64,000 nucleotides of DNA from Microvirga terricola (GTDB taxonomy: Bacteria; Pseudomonadota; Alphaproteobacteria; Rhizobiales; Beijerinckiaceae), in contig NZ_JAATJS010000004.1 in the NCBI RefSeq assembly GCF_011777495.1, positions 310,001-374,000 of the forward strand, in the 5' to 3' direction. Under the pieces are notes generated by a model that saw only the letters and a program-made list of their open reading frames with translations, did not search any database and was not told the DNA's origin. Position 1 is the stretch's first letter; every line of letters begins with the position of its first letter. This document shows positions 56,052 to 64,000 of the stretch, piece by piece. Both the position numbers and the translations under genes were made by a program.

Positions 56052-56657
56052 ATGGGCGAAATGGCGGAAGAAACAACGTTGGCGTCTCATAATGAACGGG
56101 ATCGCTTTCTCGCCCTCGTCCTTGCGAACAGGTGGAACGCTATCGTTCTGGAGCGCACCGCTCAGCTCGGGGTCACGGACTGGTGGCTGACCGCCGGTTG
56201 CATTGCCCAATCGGTCTGGAACGGCCTGTACGGCCGGCAACCCGATCACGGCATCCTCGATTACGACATTTTCTATTTCGATCCGGATACAAGCTGGGCC
56301 GCCGAGGATAAGGTCATTCGAGCAGCGGCGAAAATCTTTGCCGATCTGCCGATCAGCGTTCAGATCCGCAATCAGGCGCGCGTCCCCCTGTGGTACGAGG
56401 AGAAATTCGGCACGCCGTTTCCGCCGGTGGAAGCCGCGAGCGATGGAATCGGCCAGTTTCCCTGCGCGACCGTCGCGGTGGGAGTCCGGCGAGACGGTGA
56501 CAGCTTGAGAATTCACGCGCCGTTTGGCCTCGCCCTCCTGCTTGGCGGCGAGTTGATCCCCAATCCCGCTTTGCCGATCCCGGACGTTTATGGCGCCAAA
56601 ACAGGGCGTTGGCGTAAGGTATGGCCCGAACTTGTCGTGGCACCCTGGCCGGAATGA
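56052..56657 (+). CDS. Nucleotidyltransferase family protein (NTP_transf_6 type)
   Basis: A 201-residue protein related to PF06042-type nucleotidyltransferases. After LALVLANRWNAIVLERTAQLG it has WWLTAGCIAQSVWN near residue 45 and DHGILDYDIFYFDPD near 65, where the two Asp of DYDIFYFD match the metal-binding pair, then the paired block LPISVQIRNQARVPLWYEEKFG near 98. ATG 56052 has AAGGA just upstream and gives the conserved length; the frame upstream is not conserved. The substrate is unknown; no toxin-antitoxin partner is seen. Confidence 0.82.
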   Translation: MGEMAEETTLASHNERDRFLALVLANRWNAIVLERTAQLGVTDWWLTAGCIAQSVWNGLYGRQPDHGILDYDIFYFDPDTSWAAEDKVIRAAAKIFADLPISVQIRNQARVPLWYEEKFGTPFPPVEAASDGIGQFPCATVAVGVRRDGDSLRIHAPFGLALLLGGELIPNPALPIPDVYGAKTGRWRKVWPELVVAPWPE

Positions 56658-56660
56658 CGC

Positions 56661-57632
56661 TCAAGCGGCCTTTGTTGCACCTGCGGTAGTGGAGGCTTCC
56701 TCGAACGGCTCCACCTGCAGCCTGCGCCCGACCATGAAGGCATCCGCGACGAGGCGGAACGGCGCGACGTCGACGGCCGAGCGGCCTTCCGTCAGAAGCT
56801 CGTCGAAGCGCTTGTAGATCCCCTCGTATTCGGCGGGCTTCTCATCTACCACCACGCGCCCGTCGATCTCGAGACGGCACCCGCCGTCCGAGAGCTTGAG
56901 CTGCGACCCAGCCTCGGTCTGGACGTCGATCTCCCAGGTCTGCGGACCTGTCTGACGCCAGTCGAGTGAAGCGGTCAGATCGACACCCGGCTGGCCTGTC
57001 GACAGGGTGACCTCGGCGGCAATCGGCGCGTCCCGATTGGCCGGGAACTTCAGGTCTGCCCGGCTGATGAACACCGGCTGCGGCATGATGCGGGTGACGA
57101 TGGAAAAGGCGTTGATGCCGGGATCGAAAATGCCGAAGCCTCCGGCCTGCCAGATCCATTGCTGGCCCGGATGCCAGCGCCGGACATCCTCTTTCCAAGT
57201 CACGTGCAGCGTCTTGACGGTCTGGCCTGCAAGCGCCCTCGCCGCTTCGTCCACGCCCTTGTTGTACTGCGCATGCCAGGTGGTGAAGAGCGTTTTTCCG
57301 ACCTTGTCGGCGAGTTGCTCCAGGTCGGCGAGTTCGCTCAAAGTAGCAGCGGGCGGTTTTTCGAGGAGCACGCTCTTTCCGGCAAGCAGAGCATCGCGCG
57401 CAATCCGGTGGCGCACCTGAGGCGGCGTGCAGATGGCAACGGCCTCGAGTTCCGGCACGCCGGAGAGCATCTTGCGATAATCCGTGAAGGTGTATTTTGC
57501 GTCGTCAGTCGATAATCCGCGCAGGCTTGAGACCGCGAGCAGCTTGAAATCAGGATTGGCGCGGATGGTTGGCAGATGTTGGTCCTGGGCGATCTTGCCC
57601 AGGCCGATAATTCCGATTGTATGAGGTGCCAT
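56661..57632 (-). CDS. Gfo/Idh/MocA oxidoreductase, galactose/arabinose 1-dehydrogenase-like
   Basis: A 323-residue NAD(P)-dependent sugar dehydrogenase. The Rossmann start is GIIGLGKIAQDQHLPTI at residue 6, with AVAICTPPQVRHRIARDAL and GKSVLLEKPPAATLSEL carrying the EKP signature (Lys near 94). The block WKEDVRRWHPGQQWIWQAGGFGIFDPGIN near 145 matches bacterial D-galactose/L-arabinose 1-dehydrogenases, so an aldose substrate is likely. GGAG seven bases before ATG 57632 fixes the start. It follows rlmE by 31 bases; no other sugar-acid pathway gene is near. Confidence 0.88.
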   Translation of the reverse strand: MAPHTIGIIGLGKIAQDQHLPTIRANPDFKLLAVSSLRGLSTDDAKYTFTDYRKMLSGVPELEAVAICTPPQVRHRIARDALLAGKSVLLEKPPAATLSELADLEQLADKVGKTLFTTWHAQYNKGVDEAARALAGQTVKTLHVTWKEDVRRWHPGQQWIWQAGGFGIFDPGINAFSIVTRIMPQPVFISRADLKFPANRDAPIAAEVTLSTGQPGVDLTASLDWRQTGPQTWEIDVQTEAGSQLKLSDGGCRLEIDGRVVVDEKPAEYEGIYKRFDELLTEGRSAVDVAPFRLVADAFMVGRRLQVEPFEEASTTAGATKAA

Positions 57633-57663
57633 CGCTTGTCTCCGAAGCGGTGGCCGACAGCCG

Positions 57664-58362
57664 TCAGGAGGACGGCGTCTCGCCCGCTGCACCCCGGAAA
57701 CCGGTCGCCATCACATAGAGTTCCGCCGAGTCAGCGCGGCTCGCGGCGGGCTTCACGTGGCGCACAACCGCAAAGTCGCGCTTGAGGTCGGCGAGAAGCT
57801 GGCCCTCGGTACCGCCCTGGAACACCTTGGCGATGAAGACGCCGCCCGGCGCCAAAATCTCGCGCGCGAAATAGATCGCCGCCTCCGCGAGCCCCATGAT
57901 GCGTAAGTGGTCCGTCTTCTTGTGCCCGGTCGTGTTGGCGGCCATGTCGGACATGACGATGTCCGCAGGCCCGCCCAGCATCTCGATCAGCTTGCCCGGG
58001 GCGCTTTCGTCCAGAAAGTCGAGCTGGATGAATTCGACACCCGGTAGAGGATCGATGGGCAGCAAATCGATGCCGACCACCTTGCCCTTTGCACCCACCT
58101 TTTTCGCCGCGATCTGCGCCCAGCCGCCGGGGGCTGCGCCCAGATCGACCACGCGCTGGCCGGATTTGAGGACGTGATACTTCTCGTCGATCTCCAGCAG
58201 CTTGAAAGCCGCACGCGAGCGATAACCTTCGCGCTTGGCGCGGGCGACGTAGGGATCGTTGAGCTGGCGCTCAAGCCATTTTTGCGAGGAGAGCGAGCGC
58301 TTGTTCGCCGTCTTCACCCGCTGCTTGAGGTTTCGCGTGCCGGAGCCGGTTTTGGTCGTCAC
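57664..58362 (-). CDS. rlmE: 23S rRNA (uridine-2'-O)-methyltransferase RlmE
   Basis: Methylates U2552 of 23S rRNA (FtsJ/RrmJ). The 232-residue protein has [32 protein letters not shown] with the SAM-binding DLGAAPGGW near residue 72, and [18 protein letters not shown] near 131 with the catalytic Asp. The KDKE tetrad is matched by Lys in RAAFKLLE, Asp in MSDMA, Lys in FIAKVFQG and Glu in [12 protein letters not shown] 58362 is the start, with AGGAGGG upstream; it overlaps the Ppx/GppA stop by four bases (GTGA). Confidence 0.95.
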   Translation of the reverse strand: MTTKTGSGTRNLKQRVKTANKRSLSSQKWLERQLNDPYVARAKREGYRSRAAFKLLEIDEKYHVLKSGQRVVDLGAAPGGWAQIAAKKVGAKGKVVGIDLLPIDPLPGVEFIQLDFLDESAPGKLIEMLGGPADIVMSDMAANTTGHKKTDHLRIMGLAEAAIYFAREILAPGGVFIAKVFQGGTEGQLLADLKRDFAVVRHVKPAASRADSAELYVMATGFRGAAGETPSS

Positions 58363-59477
58363 CGATGGCCCTCCTGCCACACGCTGTCCTCTCTCATCAT
58401 GTTCATCAAAATTCCTTCGCGGAGCCCCCGGTCGGCGATGCGCAGGCGATCCGAGGGAAAAGCCCGGCGGATTGCTTCCAAAATCGCGCAGCCGGCCAGA
58501 ACCAGATCGGCGCGGTCTTTGCCGACGCAGGGATTTGCGGCTCTTTGATCGAAATTGCAACGCAGCAATTGCCGAATGACAGCCGAGATGTCGTCGCTGC
58601 GCATCCACATGCCGTCGACGCGGCGGCGGTCGTAACGCGGCAGACCCAGATGAATCCCGCCGACCGTCGTGACCGTGCCCGACGTGCCGAGAAGATGGAA
58701 GTTCGATCCCTCTTCCGCCCCCGCGGCCATCGCAGCGAAGTCGACAAGCCGCTCCGACACTTCCTCGACCATGTCCTCGAAGCTCTCAGGCGTGACATGA
58801 ACGCCGCCATGCCGCTCGGCCAGCGTCACCACGCCGACGGGAAGCGAATCCCAGGCACGGATGCGCTTGCAGGGGTCGGCCATGGCGTGAGGTGCAAGGC
58901 CATCAAGCCAGGCAACCTCCGTCGAGCCGCCGCCGATGTCGAACACGATCACCGACCGTGCCCTCGGATCGGCCAGGGACGCGCAGCCCGTGACGGCGAG
59001 ATAGGCCTCGGTCTGGCGGTCGACGACCTCCAGCTCCATGTCGAGATCGGCTCGAACCCGCTCGATGAAGGACGGCCCGTTCTCGGCAAGACGGCAGGCT
59101 TCCGTCGCGACGAGACGCGCCCGTGCGACCCCCTTGGCCATCATCTTGTCCCGGCAGACGCGCAGCGCCTCCAAGGTCCGCTCGATGGCGTCCTCGCTCA
59201 ACTGGTTGCCGCGCCCCAGCCCCTCACCGAGGCGGACAATGCGGGAAAAGGCATCGACGACGCGAAATCCCACAGCGGCAGGTTCGGCAATGAGAAGGCG
59301 GCAATTGTTGGTGCCGAGATCGAGCGCCGCATAACTGCGCGAGACGCTATGCCGCAGGTCCTTCCTCGCGGCCGCGCTGACGTGATCCGCAAGCAACGAC
59401 ACACCGTTCGCGCCCCCGGAAGAAGGGCTCGTCCGTCGCTCACCAGAAACGGCGATCGAATCGTACTTCACGGTCAA
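58359..59477 (-). CDS. Exopolyphosphatase / guanosine pentaphosphate phosphatase (Ppx/GppA)
   Basis: An actin-fold phosphatase of the Ppx/GppA family acting on polyphosphate or pppGpp. It has [17 protein letters not shown] near residue 50, [18 protein letters not shown] near 180, and [26 protein letters not shown] near 275. At about 372 residues it lacks the C-terminal HD-like domain of E. coli Ppx and GppA, so the two activities cannot be told apart. TTG 59477, with AAGGA upstream, is the likely start; GTG 59471 is an alternative. Coupled to rlmE. Confidence 0.9.
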   Translation of the reverse strand: MTVKYDSIAVSGERRTSPSSGGANGVSLLADHVSAAARKDLRHSVSRSYAALDLGTNNCRLLIAEPAAVGFRVVDAFSRIVRLGEGLGRGNQLSEDAIERTLEALRVCRDKMMAKGVARARLVATEACRLAENGPSFIERVRADLDMELEVVDRQTEAYLAVTGCASLADPRARSVIVFDIGGGSTEVAWLDGLAPHAMADPCKRIRAWDSLPVGVVTLAERHGGVHVTPESFEDMVEEVSERLVDFAAMAAGAEEGSNFHLLGTSGTVTTVGGIHLGLPRYDRRRVDGMWMRSDDISAVIRQLLRCNFDQRAANPCVGKDRADLVLAGCAILEAIRRAFPSDRLRIADRGLREGILMNMMREDSVWQEGHR

Positions 59478-59590
59478 AACGAAATCCTTCGGCACCCAGC
59501 GCGGGATGCCTGGTTGCCGACCAGAGTAACAACCACCCCGTGGTCCTGCCAAGCGTTGCAGGTAAGTTTGTCGGGATGCGCTGTGGGCGA

Positions 59591-60775
59591 TCAGAGCGCC
59601 AGGCCGCGCAAACGCTCGGTCAAGCCGACCAGAATATCCGCGCCGACATTGGCGATGGCGACACGCAGATGCCCCTCCTGCCCCGGACCGAAATAACTTC
59701 CGGGCAGGCACAGAACGCCACGCTCCGTCGCGAGTTTTTCCGCGACGGCCTGCGCCGTTTTTCCGGGGAATGGATGCCGCAGATAGGCGAAGTAAGCGCC
59801 GACGGATTCAATGCGCCATTCGGGTAAGGGTGCGAGCGCTTCCCGAAACACCCTGGCCCGTTTGTTGATCTCGGCGCGGTTCTCCTCGCGCCAGTCCCGG
59901 AGGCCGTCGATGGCCCAGGGCAAGGCCGCCTGGGCGGTACGCGGCGCGCAGATCTGAATGCAGTCGAGGATCTTGGCCACATGCTCGATCAAATCGGCAT
60001 CCGCCGTGATCGCGCCCATGCGGTGACCGGGGATCGCATAGGACTTGGAGAACGAATAGAGCTGGATGACCGTGTCACGCCATTCATCGCTTGTGAAAAG
60101 GCCGTGCGCGCGGTTCATGCCATTAGGTAAAAAGTCCCGGTAAGTCTCGTCAATGACGAGGTAAATTTTCCGCCGACGGCACAGTTCCGCAAAGCTTTCG
60201 ATGACATGCGCGGGATAGACTGCCCCGGTCGGGTTGTTCGGCGTGACGAGCACGATGGCCCGGACCTTCGCGTCGATCAGCGGCTCGGCGTCCTCGACCC
60301 GAGGCACGAAGCCGGCCTCCGCGCGGCAGGGCAACGGACGCGGCTCGATGCCGAGCATGTCAAGGCTCATCTGGTGATTGAAGTACCACGGCGTCGGCAG
60401 CAGCACGGCCTCGCCGCGATGGGCGAGCAGCATCATCGCCGCGAAGAAGGCGAGATTGCAGCCCGCCGTCATCGCCGTGTCCTCGGGGGCGATCCGGCCC
60501 TCGTAGAGCCGGGACAGGTCGGCGGCATAGGCCTGCCTTAAATCCCCATCCCCATTGATCGGTCCATATTGCGAACCGGCAGCGGAACCGGCCGTCGCGG
60601 CCATGCGCTCCAGCATCCCGGGATGCGGCGCATTGCCCGGCACGGCCTGCGAGAGATTGATGAGCGGCCCGTAAGCCCCGTCATAGCGCTTGGTCCAGCT
60701 TTGCGCCTCGGGGATCGGCGGGCTTCCGACATCAGCGACGAGGGCGTTGATAGGGGCCGAAAATCCGCTCGTCAT
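59591..60775 (-). CDS. Class I/II pyridoxal phosphate aminotransferase
   Basis: A 394-residue fold-type I aminotransferase. The PLP lysine is in YSFSKSYAIPGHRMG near residue 248; NNPTGAVYPAHVI near 179 and VIDETYRDFLPNG near 211 carry the conserved Asn, Asp and Tyr that bind PLP; GYFGPGQEGHLRVAIAN-like SYFGPGQEGHLRVAIAN near 370 supplies the carboxylate-binding Arg. This is the aspartate/aromatic family, but substrate is not resolved. It lies between the efp terminator and the Ppx/GppA gene, on the same strand. Confidence 0.92.
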   Translation of the reverse strand: MTSGFSAPINALVADVGSPPIPEAQSWTKRYDGAYGPLINLSQAVPGNAPHPGMLERMAATAGSAAGSQYGPINGDGDLRQAYAADLSRLYEGRIAPEDTAMTAGCNLAFFAAMMLLAHRGEAVLLPTPWYFNHQMSLDMLGIEPRPLPCRAEAGFVPRVEDAEPLIDAKVRAIVLVTPNNPTGAVYPAHVIESFAELCRRRKIYLVIDETYRDFLPNGMNRAHGLFTSDEWRDTVIQLYSFSKSYAIPGHRMGAITADADLIEHVAKILDCIQICAPRTAQAALPWAIDGLRDWREENRAEINKRARVFREALAPLPEWRIESVGAYFAYLRHPFPGKTAQAVAEKLATERGVLCLPGSYFGPGQEGHLRVAIANVGADILVGLTERLRGLAL

Positions 60776-60794
60776 GATGTCCGCTGCTCCAGAA

Positions 60795-60852
60795 ATGAGA
60801 AAGGATAGGAATTCCCCGGAGCCGGCAGGCTCTCCCGGAAAATCCTATCCTT
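60795..60852 (-). terminator. Long hairpin terminator of efp
   Basis: A long imperfect hairpin (arms near 60801-60823 and 60828-60852, loop GGCA) about 50 bases past the efp stop codon. On the minus strand it is followed by TTTCTCATTTC. The arms begin and end with an identical 10-base AAGGATAGGA/TCCTATCCTT pair. Confidence 0.75.
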
Positions 60853-60905
60853 CAAGATCAAATCGCGGCGGTAGGCCACCGCGACCAAGGCTGAGGCAAG
60901 GAGCC

Positions 60906-61472
60906 TTAGTCCTTGGCGCGCTCCACGTAGGAGCCGTCTTCCGTCATGATCACGACGCGGGTGCCGGCCGTGATGTGGGGAGGAACCAGGGTGCGCACGC
61001 CGTTCGAGAGAATGGCGGGCTTGTAGGACGACGAGGCTGTCTGGCCCTTCACGACCGGCTCGGTCTCGGCGATTTCGAGGGTCACACGGGCCGGCAGTTC
61101 GATGGCGATCGGAACGCCGTTGTGGACGCTCAGCATCACCGCCATGCCTTCCTGGAGATAGGCCTTCTGGTCGCCGATGATGTCTTCCTGAACCGCGAGC
61201 TGCTCATAGCTTTCCGGGTTCATGAAGTGGAAACCTTCGCCGTCCTCGTAGAGGAAGGTGTGTTCGCGGTCTTCCACGAAGGCACGCTCGACCTGCTCGG
61301 TCGTGCGGTAGCGTTCCGACACCTTCACGCCGTCCGAGATGCGGCGCATGTCGAGCTGGGTCACGGGCGTGCCCTTGCCGGGGTGGATGTTCTGGGCGGT
61401 GAGCACGACATAGAGCCGGCCGTCGATGTCGACGACATTGCCTTTGCGCAGCGTAGAGGCGATGACCTTCAC
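60906..61472 (-). CDS. efp: Elongation factor P
   Basis: Relieves ribosome stalling at proline stretches. The 188-residue protein has three domains; the tip loop of domain I reads [10 protein letters not shown] with Lys 33, matching the residue beta-lysylated by Epm[20 protein letters not shown] follows, and domain II has [20 protein letters not shown]. Start is GTG 61472, with AAGGAAAG upstream. It is divergent from epmA; the pair of modification enzymes is encoded across the intergenic region. Lys rather than Arg in the loop confirms the EpmA type. Confidence 0.97.
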   Translation of the reverse strand: MKVIASTLRKGNVVDIDGRLYVVLTAQNIHPGKGTPVTQLDMRRISDGVKVSERYRTTEQVERAFVEDREHTFLYEDGEGFHFMNPESYEQLAVQEDIIGDQKAYLQEGMAVMLSVHNGVPIAIELPARVTLEIAETEPVVKGQTASSSYKPAILSNGVRTLVPPHITAGTRVVIMTEDGSYVERAKD

Positions 61473-61536
61473 GAGAAGCTTTCCTTATGACAAATGTAGC
61501 CGCGCCGTCGGGCTGGGCTGCCCTTACCCCGGTGGC

Positions 61537-61553
61537 GCGAAATTCAATTTCGC
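61537..61553. promoter_or_regulatory. Perfect 17-base palindrome between efp and epmA
   Basis: GCGAAATT and its complement AATTTCGC flank a central C with no mismatch. It sits 65 bases before the efp start and 54 before the epmA TTG, so it could be an operator serving both genes, or an accidental palindrome in AT-rich intergenic DNA. No known regulator is implied. Confidence 0.5.
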
Positions 61554-61606
61554 TGCCGCACTAACCCATCTTGGCGCAATTCGCCAGTCTGACCCCGAGG
61601 AAATCC

Positions 61607-62677
61607 TTGGAACGGAAAGAAGCCGCACCCGCCCCCTCCCCCTGGTGGACGCCGCATGTCCATGCGGACCGCCGCCCGTTTCTGTTGACCCGCAACCGGA
61701 TTCAGGCCGCGTTGCGCGGATTTTTCGCGGGCGAGGACTTTGTGGAGGTCGACACGGCCACGCTTCAGGTTTCCCCCGGCAACGAGGCCCATCTTCATGC
61801 CTTCGCGACCGAGGCCATCGGGCTCGATGGCTCGCGGGCACCGCTTTACCTCCACACCTCCCCCGAATTCGCCTGCAAGAAGCTGTTGGCGGCAGGTGAG
61901 AGGCGCATCGCCTGCTTCGCCCACGTTTATCGCAACCGCGAGCGCGGCCCCCTGCACCATCCCGAATTCACGATGCTCGAATGGTACCGGGTAAGCGAAA
62001 GCTATGAGACGCTGATGCGCGACTGCGCCAAAATCCTGGTGCTGGCGGCGGAGACGGCCAAGACACGAACTCTCACCTTCCGCGGCCAGACGACCGATCC
62101 CTTTTTGGAGCCCGAGCGGCTGAGCGTCGCGGAGGCGTTTGAACGCTTTGCCGGGATCGACCTTTTGACCTCCATCGAGCCGAACGGCGCGACAGACCGT
62201 GACCATCTGGCCGCGAGCCTGCGGCAGGCGGGCCTGCGGGTTGCGGATGACGATACGTGGTCCGACCTTTTCAGCCGCGTCATCGTGGAGCGGGTGGAGC
62301 CTAACCTGGGTCATGGCCGCGCCACGATCCTCGACGAATACCCCGTCGCGGAGGCAGCCCTCGCGCGCCCGACCGCGCAGGATCCGCGCGTGGCGGAGCG
62401 GTTCGAGCTTTATGCCTGCGGCGTCGAGCTCGCTAACGCCTTCGGCGAATTGACCGACGCTGCGGAGCAGCGCCGCCGGTTCAAGGCGGAGATGGCGGAG
62501 AAGATGCGGGTTTACGGCGAAAGCTATCCGGTGGATGAGGACTTTTTGGCCGCTCTCGCGCAGATGCCCGAGGCAAGCGGCATCGCATTAGGCTTCGACC
62601 GTCTCGTAATGCTGGCGACGGGCGCGGCGCGTATCGATCAGGTCCTGTGGGCTCCCGTGCCGGAGACATCGCGATGA
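61607..62677 (+). CDS. epmA: EF-P lysyltransferase (EpmA/GenX/PoxA)
   Basis: A class II lysyl-tRNA synthetase paralogue that attaches (R)-beta-lysine to EF-P. The 356-residue protein lacks an anticodon-binding domain. Motif 2 is RNRERGPLHHPEFTMLEWYR near residue 120, and motif 3 is GIALGFDRLVML near 330. RVEPNLGHGRATILDEYP-type sequence matches GenX. TTG 61607 with GAGG upstream is chosen; TTG 61571 would add 12 residues. Its stop overlaps epmB by four bases (ATGA). Confidence 0.94.
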   Translation: MERKEAAPAPSPWWTPHVHADRRPFLLTRNRIQAALRGFFAGEDFVEVDTATLQVSPGNEAHLHAFATEAIGLDGSRAPLYLHTSPEFACKKLLAAGERRIACFAHVYRNRERGPLHHPEFTMLEWYRVSESYETLMRDCAKILVLAAETAKTRTLTFRGQTTDPFLEPERLSVAEAFERFAGIDLLTSIEPNGATDRDHLAASLRQAGLRVADDDTWSDLFSRVIVERVEPNLGHGRATILDEYPVAEAALARPTAQDPRVAERFELYACGVELANAFGELTDAAEQRRRFKAEMAEKMRVYGESYPVDEDFLAALAQMPEASGIALGFDRLVMLATGAARIDQVLWAPVPETSR

Positions 62678-63726
62678 CAATCGCCCGTCCACTCAAGACC
62701 CCCAAGGATCTTGTGGAGGCCGACCTCGTCGAGGCCGAGCACCTTGGCGATATCGCGCGCGTAGCGGAACGTTACGCCATCGCGATTACCCCTGCCATGA
62801 CAGCGCTGATCGACCGGAACGATCCCGCCGATCCGATTGCGCTTCAATTCGTGCCGGATGCAGCCGAACTCGTCACGACGCGAGAAGAGCGCGACGACCC
62901 CATTGGCGACCTCGCCCACAGCCCGGTTGAGGGCATCGTGCATCGCTATCCCGACCGGGTGCTGCTGAAAGCAGTCCATGTCTGCCCAGTCTATTGCCGC
63001 TTCTGCTTCCGCCGCGAGATGGTGGGGCCGCAGGGCCTTGGAACGCTCTCGAGCGAAGCCATGGACAAGGCATTCGCCTACATCGCGGAGCATCCCGAAA
63101 TCTGGGAGGTGATCCTAACCGGCGGCGACCCGCTGGTTCTCTCCCCACGCCGTCTCGCGGAGATCACGCAGCGCCTGAGTGCCATCGAACACGTGAAGAT
63201 CGTGCGGTTTCATAGCCGCGTGCCGGTGGTCGAGCCCGAGCGCGTCGATGCAGAGCTGATCGCAGCGCTGAAGGCCAGCGGCAAGACGACCTACGTCGCC
63301 CTCCACGCCAACCATCCACGCGAGTTGACGCAAGACGCGCGCGCGGCCTGCGCCCGCCTTGTCGATTCCGGCATCGTGATGGTGAGCCAGTCGGTGCTCC
63401 TGAAAGGCGTCAACGACGATGTAGACACTTTGGCCGAGCTGATGCGTGCCTTCGTCGAAACGCGGATCAAGCCCTATTACCTGCATCACCCCGACCTCGC
63501 CCCCGGCACCAGCCATTTCCGCCTCTCCATCGCAGAAGGCCAGGCACTCGTGGCCGCTTTGCGCGGACGCATCTCAGGCCTGTGCCAGCCGACCTACATT
63601 CTCGATGTTCCGGGCGGATACGGAAAGGCGCCGCTCGCACCAAGCTTTGTCGAGATGGATGAGGATGGGGCCGTTTCAGTGTCCGACTATCGCGGCGGCA
63701 AGCATCGCTACCCGCCGGAGAGTTGA
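62674..63726 (+). CDS. epmB: EF-P (R)-beta-lysine 2,3-aminomutase-like protein (EpmB/YjeK)
   Basis: A radical SAM enzyme converting L-lysine to (R)-beta-lysine for EF-P. The 350-residue protein has the 4Fe-4S motif CPVYCRFC (Cys 104, 108, 111), RYPDRVLLKAVHVC before it, and ILTGGDPLVLSPRRLAEI near 150. The C-terminus has PYYLHHPDLAPGTSHFRLSI, typical of the KamA/YjeK group, with the PLP-binding Lys in the GGYGKAPL segment. ATG 62674 overlaps the epmA stop (ATGA). It overlaps the convergent rtcB gene by 19 bases. Confidence 0.95.
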   Translation: MTIARPLKTPKDLVEADLVEAEHLGDIARVAERYAIAITPAMTALIDRNDPADPIALQFVPDAAELVTTREERDDPIGDLAHSPVEGIVHRYPDRVLLKAVHVCPVYCRFCFRREMVGPQGLGTLSSEAMDKAFAYIAEHPEIWEVILTGGDPLVLSPRRLAEITQRLSAIEHVKIVRFHSRVPVVEPERVDAELIAALKASGKTTYVALHANHPRELTQDARAACARLVDSGIVMVSQSVLLKGVNDDVDTLAELMRAFVETRIKPYYLHHPDLAPGTSHFRLSIAEGQALVAALRGRISGLCQPTYILDVPGGYGKAPLAPSFVEMDEDGAVSVSDYRGGKHRYPPES

Positions 63727-64000
63727 GCCGGCTCGACCGCCTCGTTTCGCTTCTTGCGCCAGGGCGCATCCTGCTCCCAATCGCCGGCCATGATAGATCC
63801 GTAAGGATCGATTACGTCGGAAATCGTGGCGAGATCGTATTTCTCGATCTGCGCCCGAACGGAGGCAGCGTTCTTGTACGCTGACGGCAGCTCGGCAAAG
63901 TCCGGCTTTCCGCAGAAGAAGCGAACGTCGATACCGGCCGGCATCTCCGGCTGGCCCATCCGCAGAAACGCTGTGCGGCTCATATTTCGGCCCGCCCCAT
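63708..64000 (-). CDS. rtcB: RtcB family RNA ligase, C-terminal part (gene runs off the right edge)
   Basis: The minus-strand frame is open to the window edge; it encodes GAGRNMSRTAFL, which matches the RtcB HGAGR-x-MSR segment containing the guanylylated His, just cut at the edge. It continues through ELPSAYKNAASVRAQIE, which fits the RtcB block DEIPAAYKDIDAVM. The family joins RNA 3'-phosphate and 5'-OH ends. An internal Met at 63983 is not a real start. The C-terminus has a short basic-acidic tail after GDWEQD. It ends inside the 3' end of epmB. Confidence 0.8.
   Translation of the reverse strand, partial: GAGRNMSRTAFLRMGQPEMPAGIDVRFFCGKPDFAELPSAYKNAASVRAQIEKYDLATISDVIDPYGSIMAGDWEQDAPWRKKRNEAVEPAQLSGG

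Noticed and set aside
58365-59696. Long plus-strand frame opposite Ppx/GppA
   Set aside because: Antisense shadow of a gene with complete ASKHA motifs.
63708-63983. A complete 91-residue gene starting at Met 63983
   Set aside because: The frame continues upstream to the window edge with GAGRN before this Met, matching the middle of RtcB; the gene is truncated by the window.

Overview
The window is a stretch of GC-rich chromosome from an alphaproteobacterium, most likely of the order Hyphomicrobiales (Rhizobiales), near the Methylobacteriaceae/Beijerinckiaceae. This rests on recognisable protein families and gene order: nrdR-ribD-ribE-ribH-nusB-thiL, rpsF-rpsR-DUF2232-rplI, dnaB-alr-radA-cvpA-purF, pdxJ-acpS-lepB-rnc-era and recO-parC, together with DUF6163 and NnrU proteins. 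The genus cannot be fixed from the sequence alone. Almost everything is chromosomal core. I see no rRNA, no tRNA that I could fold, no CRISPR array, no insertion sequence and no prophage.

Layout. 1-6300 (minus strand): glyA, nrdR, ribD, ribE, ribH, nusB, thiL and the start of an MFS transporter, mostly with start/stop overlaps, preceded by a small PhnA-domain gene. 6400-9450 (minus): an L,D-transpeptidase, DUF6163 and a 3-hydroxyisobutyryl-CoA hydrolase. 9638-16052 (plus): hemB, an unusual LivH-type permease with a lipoprotein-like N-terminus, threonine ammonia-lyase, an RDD protein, bpt and an MFS transporter. 16072-25316 (mostly minus): a small membrane protein, parC, recO, then a plus-strand OmpA-family gene, then era, rnc, lepB, acpS and pdxJ. 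25650-37028 (plus): rpsF-rpsR-DUF2232-rplI, dnaB-alr-radA, a secreted cadherin-like/RTX protein, cvpA, purF and an SDR. 37231-39041: a LysE exporter facing a LuxR-type regulator. 39223-41948 (minus): NnrU, a TPR membrane protein and der. 42236-45625 (plus): a TRAP transporter pair lacking its binding protein, and an alpha/beta hydrolase. 45657-52811 (mostly minus): rpiB, an ArsC-like reductase, guaA, an RsmB-like methyltransferase, guaB and MAPEG, interrupted by an unrecognised plus-strand membrane gene and a 48-residue lipoprotein. 52986-57632: a DHA2 efflux pump, a Tat-exported dienelactone hydrolase, a small Cys-motif periplasmic protein, a nucleotidyltransferase and a galactose-dehydrogenase-like oxidoreductase. 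57664-64000: rlmE, Ppx/GppA, an aminotransferase, the EF-P cluster (efp divergent from epmA-epmB) and the 3' part of an rtcB gene.

Functional themes are riboflavin/thiamine cofactor synthesis, one-carbon and purine supply (glyA, purF, guaA, guaB), translation and rRNA maturation (S6, S18, L9, EF-P with its modification enzymes, Era, RNase III, Der, RlmE, RsmB-like) and replication/repair (DnaB, RadA, RecO, ParC). I did not find a clearly new multi-gene system. The best leads are a perfect palindrome between efp and epmA, a near-perfect dyad upstream of the TRAP operon, the lipoprotein-LivH chimera, a Pro-rich repeat OmpA protein inserted between era and recO, an RTX protein with a consensus-like promoter, and dispersed palindromic repeats.
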